Source: Salegentibacter salegens (GTDB lineage: Bacteria > Bacteroidota > Bacteroidia > Flavobacteriales > Flavobacteriaceae). Taken from it: a DNA stretch of 64,000 nt. Location of the stretch: the NCBI RefSeq assembly GCF_900142975.1, contig NZ_LT670848.1, forward strand, positions 310,001 through 374,000, written 5' to 3'. Positions 28,023 to 37,343 of the stretch are shown piece after piece. The notes beneath the pieces are model-generated. The model saw only the letters and a program-made list of their open reading frames with translations. It ran no database searches and was not told where the DNA came from. How positions within the stretch are numbered: the stretch's first letter is position 1; the number at the start of each line of letters is the position of its first letter. Both the position numbers and the translations under genes were made by a program.

Positions 28023-28901
28023 ATGACTAACAAATTCTTAATATTCAATATAATTCTCTTCTCAATTTTGACGCCGGGTTGGGCACAGTCTTCAGTCGAA
28101 AATGGAGAAAAATATCTTAAAGAAAACCAAATTAAACAGGCCAAGAAGGTCTTTGAGGAACATAAGGATAACATACAGGCTATAGAATACCTTGGGGATA
28201 TTGCCAGCTTTGAAAAAAAATGGGATGAAGCCATACATTATTATGAAAAACTGGTGGAAAACCAGCCTAACTCTTCGGGCTATAACTTCAAACTTGGTGG
28301 TGCGATGGGAATGAAAGCCATGGATGTTTCCAAATTTAAAGCCGCCTTAATGCTGGGCGATATTAAAACGCATTTAAATAAAGCTGCCGAATTAGACAAA
28401 AACCATGCAGAAGTCCGCCGGGCCTTAGTAGAACTTTATATTCAATTACCTGTGTTTATAGGTGGAAGCAAGGACCTTGCTCAGCAATATGTGAAAGAAC
28501 TTCAATCAATTAATAAGGTAGATGCTTATCTGGCTCAGGCTTATATTCATAAAACGGAAGAAGATCAGGAAGCAGTAAAGATTGCAGTAAACAAAGCCCT
28601 GGAAGAGGCAAAGAACAATAAAAACCTGGTAGAGCGTAATTACATGAATTATGAATTAGGCGAAAGAGCAGCTTCCTTAGGTCTTAAACCAGATATGGCT
28701 GTAGATTTCCTGGAAAATTATATAAAAAATTATAATTACAAAGATCTAAAATCGCCGGCCTGGGCACATTTTCATATCGCTAAAATTCAGGCTTCAAAGA
28801 ATAATCAGGATAAAGCTTTATCGCATATCAATAAAGCCCTGGCCAATAAATTTAACTTTCCTGAAGCTGAAAAACTCAAACAACAAATATTAGAGATGTA
28901 G
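28023..28901 (+). CDS. Secreted tetratricopeptide-repeat protein
   Basis: This 292-residue protein has a signal peptide (MTNKFLIFNIILFSILTPGWAQ) and several TPR-like helix pairs, for example YLGDIASFEKKWDEAIHYYEKLVENQP and a C-terminal KDKALSHINKALANKFNFPEA-type pair. It is probably a periplasmic scaffold; no enzyme motif is visible. A six-codon ORF (28006-28026, MKKLIG) ends inside its ATG as ATGA. It is divergent from the adhesin gene across 206 bases. Confidence 0.8.
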   Translation: MTNKFLIFNIILFSILTPGWAQSSVENGEKYLKENQIKQAKKVFEEHKDNIQAIEYLGDIASFEKKWDEAIHYYEKLVENQPNSSGYNFKLGGAMGMKAMDVSKFKAALMLGDIKTHLNKAAELDKNHAEVRRALVELYIQLPVFIGGSKDLAQQYVKELQSINKVDAYLAQAYIHKTEEDQEAVKIAVNKALEEAKNNKNLVERNYMNYELGERAASLGLKPDMAVDFLENYIKNYNYKDLKSPAWAHFHIAKIQASKNNQDKALSHINKALANKFNFPEAEKLKQQILEM

Positions 28902-28928
28902 GCTAAAGGCTTTTCCTAAAGTCTTAAC

Positions 28929-28936
28929 TATATTTG
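28929..28936 (+). promoter_or_regulatory. -7 promoter element of mpl
   Basis: TATATTTG matches TAnnTTTG exactly, 55 bases before the mpl ATG. The -33 element is weak. Confidence 0.4.
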
Positions 28937-28991
28937 CAGCCAGTTAATAGAGTTTGAAATTGCCAGAATTATTGGCGCGAAATAGAATCTA

Positions 28992-30344
28992 ATGAAACTT
29001 CATTTTATAGCAATTGGCGGTAGCGCTATGCATAGTCTTGCCCTTGCCCTACAAAAGAAAGGAAATAATATTACCGGTAGCGACGATGCCATTTACGAAC
29101 CTTCGAAATCGGCTTTGGAAAAACAGGGCTTGCTTCCTGAAAAATTGGGTTGGTTTTCAGAAAAAATAACCCAGGATTTGGATGCGGTTGTATTGGGAAT
29201 GCACGCCAAAAAAGATAATCCTGAGTTGAAGAAAACCGAAGAATTAGGCTTGAATATTTATTCTTATCCTGAGTTCCTTTTTGAACTTTCTAAAGAGAAA
29301 ACACGAGTTGTAATTGGAGGATCTCACGGAAAAACTACGATTACGGCTATGATATTGCACGTAATGCATTACCACGGAAAAGAAATTGACTATATGCTTG
29401 GTGCCCCAGTTCCCGGGATTGAGAACACTATTAATTTGAGCGATGAAAATGATTTTATGCTCATTGAAGGCGATGAATATCCTGCTTCAGCAATAGATCT
29501 TAGACCTAAATTTCATCTCTATCAACCAAATATAGCATTACTCAGCGGGATTGCGTGGGATCATATGAATGTTTTTCCCACTTTTGAAAACTATGTGGAG
29601 CAATTTCAGATTTTTATAAAATCTATAGTAAAGGGCGGTATCCTCGTTTATAACGAAGAAGACGAAACCTTAAAAAATTTGGCTGAAAACACCGAAAATC
29701 AAATAAGAAAGCATCCTTATTTTACTGCCGAATATCATGTAGAAGACGGGGAGACCATTTTAGAAACTTCAGAAGGTGATATGCCATTAGGAATTTTTGG
29801 AAAGCATAATATGAATAATCTTGCGGGCGCCAAATGGATTTGCCAGCATATGGGAATTGATGAAGACGATTTCTATGAAGCGATGATGGAATTTGAAGGT
29901 GCCAGCCGCAGGTTAGAAAAGATTTATGAAAATGAGAGCGGAATTATTTTTAAAGATTTTGCGCATAGCCCATCTAAAGTAAAAGCAAGCACCCAGGCCG
30001 TAAAGGAACAATACCCCAATAAAAAACTTATTGCCTGTTTAGAATTACACACTTTTAGCAGTCTTAATTCAGAATTTATTCAGCAGTATAAAGATACTTT
30101 AGGTAAAGCCGATGAAGCTGTGGTTTTCTATTCTCCAGAGGCAATTTCGCAAAAACAATTGCAACCTATATCTGCGGAAGAGATAAAACTAGCCTTTAAC
30201 AGCCCGAACCTGGAAGTGGTTTCTGAAACAGGAGCATTAAAAAAATTAGTAGCATCTAAAGATTTAAAAGATTCGGTTTTACTTTTAATGAGTAGCGGCA
30301 CTTTTGGAAATTTAGACCTTGAAGAAGTAAAAGTTTTATTTTAA
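28992..30344 (+). CDS. mpl: UDP-N-acetylmuramate:L-alanyl-gamma-D-glutamyl-meso-diaminopimelate ligase
   Basis: This Mur ligase-family enzyme recycles murein tripeptide onto UDP-MurNAc. The N-terminal MKLHFIAIGGSAMHSLA resembles MurC/Mpl. The ATP-binding loop is GGSHGKTTITAM, the central Glu/His region is EGDEYPASAIDLRPKF (the EGDEY form is typical of Mpl rather than MurC), and the C-terminal domain shows FKDFAHSPSKVKAST. The 450 residues fit Mpl. It is the first gene of a run with radC 65 bases downstream. Cytoplasmic. Confidence 0.92.
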   Translation: MKLHFIAIGGSAMHSLALALQKKGNNITGSDDAIYEPSKSALEKQGLLPEKLGWFSEKITQDLDAVVLGMHAKKDNPELKKTEELGLNIYSYPEFLFELSKEKTRVVIGGSHGKTTITAMILHVMHYHGKEIDYMLGAPVPGIENTINLSDENDFMLIEGDEYPASAIDLRPKFHLYQPNIALLSGIAWDHMNVFPTFENYVEQFQIFIKSIVKGGILVYNEEDETLKNLAENTENQIRKHPYFTAEYHVEDGETILETSEGDMPLGIFGKHNMNNLAGAKWICQHMGIDEDDFYEAMMEFEGASRRLEKIYENESGIIFKDFAHSPSKVKASTQAVKEQYPNKKLIACLELHTFSSLNSEFIQQYKDTLGKADEAVVFYSPEAISQKQLQPISAEEIKLAFNSPNLEVVSETGALKKLVASKDLKDSVLLLMSSGTFGNLDLEEVKVLF

Positions 30345-30409
30345 GTTAAATGCCTCATTTTTAATTGTCCTGGTGTAGATAAGAAATCATTTTTTATCTT
30401 TATAAAACT

Positions 30410-31111
30410 ATGGGGCAGGAAAATCAAATTGGTTTTGGAATTAAATCCTGGGCAGAAGACGATCGGCCCAGGGAAAAACTGCTTCAAAAAGGGAAAATTA
30501 GTCTTAGCGACGCCGAGCTTATCGCAATATTAATAGGGTCGGGTAGTCGCAACGAATCAGCGGTTCAATTAAGCAAACGCATTCTAGCTTCCACGGGAAA
30601 TCAACTTAGCGATCTCGGAAAACTTTCAGTTAAAAAACTTTGTGAATTTAAAGGCATAGGCCCTGCAAAAGCTGTAAGTATTTTGGCTGCGATGGAACTT
30701 GGCCGTCGCCGAAGAACAGAAGAAGCCTTAGAGAAGAAGAAAATCACTTCCAGCGCTTCGGTTTTTGAGCTTATGCAGCCTATAATTGGCGAACTTTATC
30801 ACGAAGAATTCTGGATTATTTATCTTAATAATTCCAACAAAGTTATTGAGCAGTTACAACTCAGTAAAGGAGGAATTACCGGCACCCTGGTAGATGTGCG
30901 AATCACTCTTAGAAAAGCGCTTGAAGTTGGTGCCACGTCTATAATTTTGGCGCATAACCATCCTTCAGGAACTTTAAAGCCCAGTGAAGCCGATAAACAA
31001 CTTACCCAAAAGCTTAAAACAGCGGCGCAAAGTTTAGATATTAAGGTGCTGGATCATCTTATTGTAACCGAAAAATCATACTTTAGCTTTGCAGACGAAG
31101 GCGTACTTTAA
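30410..31111 (+). CDS. radC: RadC family protein (JAB/MPN domain)
   Basis: The 233-residue RadC protein has an N-terminal helix-hairpin-helix (CEFKGIGPAKAVSILAAMELGRR) and a C-terminal JAMM metalloprotease-like domain with the motif LAHNHPSGTLKPSEAD. It begins with the family motif SWAEDDRPREKLL. It was named as a DNA repair protein, but the real activity is unsettled. It starts 65 bases after mpl and is nine bases before the next gene. Confidence 0.95.
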   Translation: MGQENQIGFGIKSWAEDDRPREKLLQKGKISLSDAELIAILIGSGSRNESAVQLSKRILASTGNQLSDLGKLSVKKLCEFKGIGPAKAVSILAAMELGRRRRTEEALEKKKITSSASVFELMQPIIGELYHEEFWIIYLNNSNKVIEQLQLSKGGITGTLVDVRITLRKALEVGATSIILAHNHPSGTLKPSEADKQLTQKLKTAAQSLDIKVLDHLIVTEKSYFSFADEGVL

Positions 31112-31120
31112 ATTGATTAG

Positions 31121-32410
31121 ATGCTACTAATTTATACCCAGAAAATCTCCCCGCGAATAGTTTACATTTTTAAACATATTTGCACCAATGTTCTGGGGAT
31201 TTCCATAAAATTTACTACAAAAATTGAAGAATTTATTGCTCACGAAGGGATGAAACTTTCTTACGGAAAACAAGCCCTGGGAAACGAATTATTTGTGCAA
31301 AAAGTAGATCTTTTACTTGAGCAGGGTTTAAACGAAGTAGAAATAAAAGTTCAGCCCTGGGGTGATAATTATTGCTTCTTCCCGGTTTCAGAAAATAGTG
31401 CTTTGCCTTTTGATATTTTTGCTGCTTCTTTCTTTTTACTGAGTAGGTATGAGGAATATTTACCGCACGTAAAAGATGATTTAGGACGTTTTCCCGCTTC
31501 AGAAAGTGTGGGGTTTCAGGAAGGATTTTTAAATACTCCTGTTGTAGATATTTGGGCTTATAAATTTAAAGAAATTCTGCAGGAAAGATTTCCTGAAATC
31601 TCCCTAACCAACCGGGAATTTCATACCAGGGCAGTAATTGCGGTAGAACACGTTTTTAATTTTCAGAATAAAGGATTTTTGCGCAGTTTGGCGGGAATGC
31701 ATTTAGATATTATAAAACTCCAGTTTAATAAAGTTTTAGATCGTATTCAGGTAGTTATGCGCGTAAAAAAAGATCCTATAAATATTTTTGAGGATCTAAT
31801 TGCTTTTATAAAAGAGTACAAAGTTCCTTTACTATTTATGTTCCAGTTAAGCGATTTTTCTATTTACGATCGCAATATTAATTACAACCGAAATCCCTAT
31901 CGCTCTATTATAAAATATGTGGGAGATTATGCTAAAGTGGGTTTAATGCCTGGATATTTTGCGCTCGAAAATTTTAAAATCCTGCGGAAAGAAAAGCTGA
32001 GAATGGAAAATACAGTGCATACACCGCTAGATAGTGTAATAAACGTAAAATATAATTTGAATATCCCTGAATTTTATAATTTCCTGTCAGAGCTGGAAAT
32101 TCCGCAGGATTATTCTATGGGATATCCTGAAACTGCTGGTTTTAGAGCTGGAACCTGCAGCCCATTTTTGTTTTACGATATTAATACCGAATCTACCCTG
32201 GCTTTAAAAATTCATCCGTATGTATTTAATTCAAATATCGTTGAACATACAGATTTTGAACAATTAACCAGCGATATTGGAAAAATGCTTAGCGAAGTAA
32301 AAAAAGTAGGAGGAAGTTTTAAAGCTATTTTTAAAAATCAGGATTTTTCTGAATATTCTAATTATCAGGCTTATTACGCAGTGTTAAAACAGATTTATGA
32401 AATTAAGTAA
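31121..32410 (+). CDS. Polysaccharide deacetylase-like protein, possibly inactive
   Basis: This 429-residue protein resembles the Bacteroidota family with an N-terminal DUF7033-like domain and a C-terminal NodB-like barrel. Family features visible are ALPFDIFAASFFLLSRYEEY, GFLNTPVVDIWAYKF and the late motif DYSMGYPETAGFRAGTCSPF. Where active members should carry the metal-binding Asp pair I see AVIAVEHVFNFQNKG, and where the His motif is expected HTPLDS, so catalysis by the usual mechanism is doubtful. No signal peptide. It overlaps the next gene by 14 bases, so the two are translationally linked. Confidence 0.7.
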   Translation: MLLIYTQKISPRIVYIFKHICTNVLGISIKFTTKIEEFIAHEGMKLSYGKQALGNELFVQKVDLLLEQGLNEVEIKVQPWGDNYCFFPVSENSALPFDIFAASFFLLSRYEEYLPHVKDDLGRFPASESVGFQEGFLNTPVVDIWAYKFKEILQERFPEISLTNREFHTRAVIAVEHVFNFQNKGFLRSLAGMHLDIIKLQFNKVLDRIQVVMRVKKDPINIFEDLIAFIKEYKVPLLFMFQLSDFSIYDRNINYNRNPYRSIIKYVGDYAKVGLMPGYFALENFKILRKEKLRMENTVHTPLDSVINVKYNLNIPEFYNFLSELEIPQDYSMGYPETAGFRAGTCSPFLFYDINTESTLALKIHPYVFNSNIVEHTDFEQLTSDIGKMLSEVKKVGGSFKAIFKNQDFSEYSNYQAYYAVLKQIYEIK

Positions 32411-33086
32411 TATAAGTCATATTTTCTTCGATTTAGACCATACTTTATGGGATTTTGACAGGAATTCTGCCCTGGCTTTTGAACGTGTTTTTAAATTCAG
32501 AAAAATTCCCCTGGAAATAAACGATTTTCTCAAAATCTATATGCCGGTAAACTTTAAATACTGGGAACGCTATAGAAATGATGAAGTCACAAAAGAAGCT
32601 CTGCGCTACGGCCGTCTAAAAGATAGTTTTGATCTTTTAAAATTTGAAGCCGATAAGGATTTAATAGATAATATTGCCATAGATTATATAGAATATCTGC
32701 CCGATCATAATTTTCTTTTAGATGGCAGTAAAGAAGTGCTGGATTATCTTCATAAAACTTATGAGTTACATATTATCACAAACGGTTTTGAAGAAGTACA
32801 GCATAAAAAACTTACTAATTCCGGCATAAGTAAGTATTTTACTACAATCACTACTTCTGAGGAAGCAGGGGTGAAAAAACCTAATAAATTAATCTTTGAA
32901 GCAGCACTCCAAAAATCTTCAGCTTTAGCCGAAAACAGTATTATGATTGGGGATAATTATGAAGCCGATTGTACCGGCGCTAAAAATTGTGGCATAAAAC
33001 CTATCTTCTTTGACTACTACGGGAATAAAGAAAACATCGGTGTAATACATATTAAAACGTTAAATGAACTAAAGACCTATTTGTAA
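32397..33086 (+). CDS. YjjG family HAD phosphatase (noncanonical pyrimidine nucleotidase)
   Basis: This is a HAD-superfamily hydrolase of 229 residues. Motif I is FFDLDHTLWDF with both Asp. The cap region WERYRNDEVTKEALRYGRL is typical of YjjG. Motif II is HIITNGFEEVQ, motif III the Lys in EAGVKKPNKLIFEAAL, and motif IV MIGDNYEADCTGAKNCG. YjjG enzymes remove damaged pyrimidine nucleotides. The ATG lies within the last codons of the deacetylase-like gene. Confidence 0.9.
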   Translation: MKLSNISHIFFDLDHTLWDFDRNSALAFERVFKFRKIPLEINDFLKIYMPVNFKYWERYRNDEVTKEALRYGRLKDSFDLLKFEADKDLIDNIAIDYIEYLPDHNFLLDGSKEVLDYLHKTYELHIITNGFEEVQHKKLTNSGISKYFTTITTSEEAGVKKPNKLIFEAALQKSSALAENSIMIGDNYEADCTGAKNCGIKPIFFDYYGNKENIGVIHIKTLNELKTYL

Positions 33087-33108
33087 TAATAATCTTTTGT
33101 TAATTTCG
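33080..33108 (+). promoter_or_regulatory. Promoter before the lipoprotein-DUF5723 unit
   Basis: TTTG (33080-33083), 17 bases, then TAATTTCG (one mismatch to TAnnTTTG). The start site would be near 33114, which makes the ATG at 33122 too close and favours 33134 or 33143 as the translation start. Confidence 0.45.
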
Positions 33109-33121
33109 TTAGTGCAACCTG

Positions 33122-33688
33122 ATGCCACGCCTAATGAAATTAATGAAAAACTTTCTTGCTAAAAGTATAAGCTTAATGCTTATAGGTGGTGTGTTGAGCA
33201 GTTGCGTGAAAGATGTAGATCTGGAGCAAAAAGAGGAGATTAGTTTAAGTCCCGATGTCCAAATAGATCTTCTTATTTACGATATAGATCAGTCTCAATT
33301 TGTAGATCCTTCTACCGGAAATAGTAAAACCCACATAAGCGATACGGTTCGCTTAGAATTCCTGGACGATGATTATATTCAGGAAGATCTTTCTTCAGTT
33401 GAGTTTTATTTTAGACATATTAATACATTCCCCCGGGAGATTGAAAGTAAGATAAGATTTTTATCTGATGCCAACCAGGAACAATTTGCGGTAAATTATA
33501 CTATTAAACCGGGTGTTGATGGTAATCCCGTAACTACGGAGCAATTTGAATTTTTTGAAGAAGATCGTATACATTTAGTACGTTGAAATATAAAAATGGT
33601 TGTTGAATTAGAGGTGCAGCCGGGATCAGCGAAATTTGAAGGAGAATTAGATTTCGCTTCCAAAGGCCTCTTTTCCTTTGAATTTTAA
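33122..33688 (+). pseudogene. Lipoprotein gene with in-frame TGA
   Basis: The first open segment (33122-33586, 154 residues) encodes a lipoprotein with lipobox LSSC; starts at 33134 or 33143 (MKNFLAKSIS) give a better signal peptide and leader. It ends at TGA 33584-33586. The same frame then stays open for 33 more codons (including MVVELEVQPGSAKFEGEL and GLFSFEF) to a TAA at 33686-33688 that overlaps the next ATG as TAATG. This coupling and the beta-strand-like tail suggest the ancestral gene ended at 33688 with about 188 codons, TGA replacing a sense codon such as TGG. The function is unknown. The short product may still be made. Confidence 0.65.
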
Positions 33689-35094
33689 TGATGTGGAGAC
33701 TTATAGTATTGTTTTTAATTATTTCTGGAACGATTGTGGCCCAAAACAAACCCTTGCTGTTTAATGTAGACGATTTACCACAAACTTTAATGAGCAATCC
33801 CGGGGCTCAAATAAATTTTACCGGCCATATTGGAATCCCGTTTTTTTCCCAAATTCATCTTTCAGCCGGTTCTACGGGAGCTGATCTTTATGATATTTTT
33901 GCCGATGATGGTACAAATATTAATATCCGAATTCAGGAAACCATGCGCAATATGGATTCGAGAGATTATTTTTCGGTAAATCAGCAATTAGAAATATTCT
34001 CTATGGGCTGGAAAATAGATAGCAAGAATTACCTGTCTACCGGTATTTACCAGGAGATGGATGTATTTTCTTATTTCCCAAAAGATCCTGCGATACTCGC
34101 CAACGAAGGAAATAACGATTATTTAAATGAACCTTTCTACTTTGACGATGTCTCTTTTACCGGAGAAATAATGACTGTTTATCATCTTGGTATCAACCAT
34201 AAATTTGATAACCGACTTACAGTAGGCGCAAGAGCGAAATTATATTCCAGTATTTTTAATGCCGAAAGCACAGGCAATACGGGGAGATTTACTACCTCTA
34301 CCACTCCCGATGGGAGGAATGTCTATAATCACGAAGTTGTAGATATGAATGTTTTAATTAATACATCGGGCTTCGCTCCTTTAAAGGAAGAGGAAGGAAT
34401 GACGGTTGAACAAGCTACAGCCGAATTGTTAAGTCGGTCTTTCTTTGGTGGTAATGTGGGTTTCGGGCTGGATTTGGGGGCTTCTTATATTCTTCACGAC
34501 CAGTTTATACTTTCGGGTTCTGTACAGGATCTGGGGGCTGTTTTTCAGCGTAAGGAAGTTGAAAATTACAGGTATTTTGGAGCTTATGAAACCAGTGGTT
34601 TGGAGCCGCTATTTCCCGATTTGGACGAAAACGATGAAGCATTACCTTATTGGGATGATTTTGAAGACGAAGTAGATAGAAACCTTAGAGACCAAACTAC
34701 CAACGAATCTTACACCACCTGGCGGCCAATAAAGGCCAACTTTGCAATGGAATACGGTTTTGGTCCGGCATTTTTGCCCTGTCATTATCTAAGTGTAAAA
34801 AAAGTAAGGTATATGAATTTGCTGGGAATGCAGCTTAGTGGCGTAAAAAGACCCAAAGGATTCGTGTACTCCTTCACTACATATTGGGATAGAAAAATCA
34901 ATGATAATCAGCGTTTTAAAGTGTCTTATTCTTTAGATGATTATTCTTTAACTAATATTGGCTTGATGTATACAAGAACTTTTAATAAATTTAATGTATA
35001 TCTGGCAGCCAATAATTTGCTGGCTTTCCCTAATTTGGCAAAAGCTCACAGTGCCTCCCTCCAACTGGGAATGCAACTTATTTTTAATGATTAA
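33688..35094 (+). CDS. DUF5723 family outer-membrane protein
   Basis: This 468-residue protein has a signal peptide (MMWRLIVLFLIISGTIVAQ) and many alternating beta-strand segments ending in an aromatic-rich strand, as in an outer-membrane barrel. The start region LLFNVDDLPQTLMSNPGA and the FFGGNVGFGLDLGASY strand are typical of DUF5723 proteins of Bacteroidota. Its ATG overlaps the TAA of the extended upstream lipoprotein frame; a second ATG follows directly. The role is unknown, perhaps surface transport or type IX-related. Confidence 0.85.
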   Translation: MMWRLIVLFLIISGTIVAQNKPLLFNVDDLPQTLMSNPGAQINFTGHIGIPFFSQIHLSAGSTGADLYDIFADDGTNINIRIQETMRNMDSRDYFSVNQQLEIFSMGWKIDSKNYLSTGIYQEMDVFSYFPKDPAILANEGNNDYLNEPFYFDDVSFTGEIMTVYHLGINHKFDNRLTVGARAKLYSSIFNAESTGNTGRFTTSTTPDGRNVYNHEVVDMNVLINTSGFAPLKEEEGMTVEQATAELLSRSFFGGNVGFGLDLGASYILHDQFILSGSVQDLGAVFQRKEVENYRYFGAYETSGLEPLFPDLDENDEALPYWDDFEDEVDRNLRDQTTNESYTTWRPIKANFAMEYGFGPAFLPCHYLSVKKVRYMNLLGMQLSGVKRPKGFVYSFTTYWDRKINDNQRFKVSYSLDDYSLTNIGLMYTRTFNKFNVYLAANNLLAFPNLAKAHSASLQLGMQLIFND

Positions 35095-35104
35095 TAAAAT
35101 TTAA

Positions 35105-35989
35105 ATGAAAAGAATAATTTTTATACTCACTTTTTTTATTGGTACAATTCCAATGCTCGCGCAAGATCTCAATCAATATAAATACGTGATAGTTCCTGAA
35201 GAGTTTGAGTTTTCAAAAGAAAAGAATCAATTTCAGTTAAACGCGCTTACTAAATTTCTCTTTGAAAAATATGGATTTGAGACATTAATGAGGAGTGAAG
35301 AAAAACCTTCAGATCTTCAGGAGGATTATTGCTTAGGCCTTAACGCTAAAGTGAAAGATAATTCGGGCTTATTTGTTACCAAACTGGTAGTTCAGTTAGA
35401 AGATTGCCGGGGCAAAGTTGTTTTTGAATCTAAAGAGGGGAGAAGTAGGGAAAAAGAATTTAAAGCTGCCCATCACGAGGCTTTGAGAGATGCATTTAGT
35501 AATGTTGAAGAATTGAATTACAGTTTTAAGCCCGGCGAAGTTTCGGCTGCTACTCCTGCAAGTGATAAAGAACCACAAGCTGCCGAAAATGCCGAAGTGG
35601 CACAAACTAAACCAGAAACCAGGGCTCCTGAAGCTTCTGAAGACGTGGAAACTTCGGCAACAGCTCCCGCCGAACAAGCTGAACCTGCTGAAGTAGTGGT
35701 AGAAAACCCTATGCTAGATACTGATTCAGCAAAAGAATTGAATTTTAAAAAGGACGGTATTGCTTATTTTCTCGAAAAATCTGATTCTGGATATTCATTT
35801 TTTCAGGAAAATTCCCAGGAACCTTTTGCGGTTTTAGCTAAATCTGGAGATGCAGATAGCTATATCTATAAATCTCTTACCCGCCAGGGCGTAGCCTATT
35901 TTAATCCAAATGGTGATTTGGTGGTAGAGTATTTAAACCAGGAAAATAAATCTGTAAAGCTTGTTTATAAAGCTTCGGCCAATCAATAA
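35105..35989 (+). CDS. Secreted protein of unknown function with Ala/Glu/Pro-rich linker
   Basis: This 294-residue protein is not recognised by a named family. A signal peptide (ending PMLAQ) leads an N-terminal domain (residues about 20-145) containing YKYVIVPEEFEFSKEKNQF, which resembles the small nucleotide-free domains seen before C-terminal beta domains in flavobacterial envelope proteins. A low-complexity linker rich in Ala, Glu, Pro and Thr (about 150-205) follows, then a C-terminal domain (about 210-294) with short strands. It starts ten bases after the DUF5723 gene, so it belongs to that envelope operon. It converges on rarA with a seven-base overlap. Confidence 0.8.
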   Translation: MKRIIFILTFFIGTIPMLAQDLNQYKYVIVPEEFEFSKEKNQFQLNALTKFLFEKYGFETLMRSEEKPSDLQEDYCLGLNAKVKDNSGLFVTKLVVQLEDCRGKVVFESKEGRSREKEFKAAHHEALRDAFSNVEELNYSFKPGEVSAATPASDKEPQAAENAEVAQTKPETRAPEASEDVETSATAPAEQAEPAEVVVENPMLDTDSAKELNFKKDGIAYFLEKSDSGYSFFQENSQEPFAVLAKSGDADSYIYKSLTRQGVAYFNPNGDLVVEYLNQENKSVKLVYKASANQ

Positions 35990-37257
35990 TTATACTTGGT
36001 TTTCCAGCGTTTTTTAAGAAATTCCCGCTGCGCATTTTCCCGAGGATTATTTCCGGGATCATAAAACTTTGTGCTCTTTAATTCATCGGGTAGAAATTCA
36101 GCCTCAACAAAATTGTTTTCGTGGTTATGGGCATATTTATAATCTTTTCCGTAGCCAATATCTTTCATTAGTTTAGTTGGGGCATTCCGAATGGAAAGCG
36201 GCACCGATAAATTTCCGGTTTGCTTTACAGCGCTTTGTGCCTGGTTAATCGCCATATAGGCAGCGTTGCTTTTTGGGGAAGTTGCCAGGTAAGTAACACA
36301 TTGACTTAATACTATTCGAGCTTCGGGAAAACCGATTGTTGTTACCGCCTGGAACGTATTATTTGCGATAACCAATGCAGTTGGATTCGCGTTTCCGATA
36401 TCTTCACTAGCTAAAATTAATAATCTGCGGGCAATAAATTTTACATCTTCGCCACCTTCAATCATTCTTGCGAGCCAGTAAACTGAAGCGTTGGGATCAC
36501 TCCCACGAATAGATTTAATAAATGCTGAAATGATGTCGTAATGCTGTTCGCCGGCTTTATCATAAAGTACCGTATTTTGCTGAACGCTGTTAAAGACCAA
36601 TTCATTAGTAATTTCAACGTTACCCTGGGAAGAAGTAACTAAAAGTTCAAAAATATTAAGTAATTTTCGGGCATCGCCGCCGCTTAAACGCAATAATGCT
36701 TCGGTTTCCTTTAGTTTTATATTTTTTGAGGCGATAATTTTATCTTCCCGCATCGCTCTTTCCAAAAGTGCTACCAGATCTTCCTTACTAAAAGGTTTTA
36801 AAATATAAACCTGGCAACGAGAAAGTAGGGCAGAGATCACTTCAAAACTCGGATTTTCTGTCGTAGCGCCAATTAAAGTGACCCATCCTTTTTCTACGGC
36901 GCCTAAAAGAGAATCCTGCTGTGATTTGCTGAAACGATGAATTTCATCAATAAACAAGATGGGATTTTTAGTAGTAAACAAACCATCACTTTTTTTTGCC
37001 TTTTCTATTACTTCACGCACATCTTTTACGCCACTGCTAATAGCACTCAGCGTAAAGAATGGCCGATCTGAAGTAGAAGCGATGATATTGGCTAAAGTGG
37101 TTTTTCCTACTCCAGGAGGTCCCCAGAATATAATTGATGGGATAATCCCTTGCTTAATCTGCTGCCGTAATGCTCCTTTTGGGCCAATAAGATGCTGCTG
37201 ACTTAAATAATCGTCTAATGTTTGTGGTCGTAATCGTTCTGCTAATGGTTTGCTCAT
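35983..37257 (-). CDS. rarA: Replication-associated recombination protein A (AAA+ ATPase)
   Basis: This clamp-loader-like ATPase acts at stalled forks. Of 424 residues, the N-terminus [23 protein letters not shown] is typical of RarA/MgsA. Walker A is [12 protein letters not shown], Walker [11 protein letters not shown], sensor 1 [12 protein letters not shown], and the Arg finger region ALLSRCQVY. The C-terminal oligomerisation domain includes [23 protein letters not shown] and [12 protein letters not shown]. It is divergent from the rhomboid gene. Confidence 0.96.
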   Translation of the reverse strand: MSKPLAERLRPQTLDDYLSQQHLIGPKGALRQQIKQGIIPSIIFWGPPGVGKTTLANIIASTSDRPFFTLSAISSGVKDVREVIEKAKKSDGLFTTKNPILFIDEIHRFSKSQQDSLLGAVEKGWVTLIGATTENPSFEVISALLSRCQVYILKPFSKEDLVALLERAMREDKIIASKNIKLKETEALLRLSGGDARKLLNIFELLVTSSQGNVEITNELVFNSVQQNTVLYDKAGEQHYDIISAFIKSIRGSDPNASVYWLARMIEGGEDVKFIARRLLILASEDIGNANPTALVIANNTFQAVTTIGFPEARIVLSQCVTYLATSPKSNAAYMAINQAQSAVKQTGNLSVPLSIRNAPTKLMKDIGYGKDYKYAHNHENNFVEAEFLPDELKSTKFYDPGNNPRENAQREFLKKRWKTKYNY

Positions 37258-37343
37258 CTGACAAAATTAGTAATTTGAATAACACTTTGTCATCTATTAA
37301 CAAATGGATTCTTTTTTGTAATATTAAATTAAAACTTATTCTT

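Noticed and set aside
33584..33586. TGA as selenocysteine or recoded codon
   Set aside because: No SECIS-like hairpin is evident next to it, and no catalytic context. Other genes in the window do not use TGA as sense. A nonsense change is simpler.
33534..33797. Minus-strand ORF of 87 codons over the lipoprotein/DUF5723 junction
   Set aside because: Antisense to two genes with good reading-frame support; no family features.
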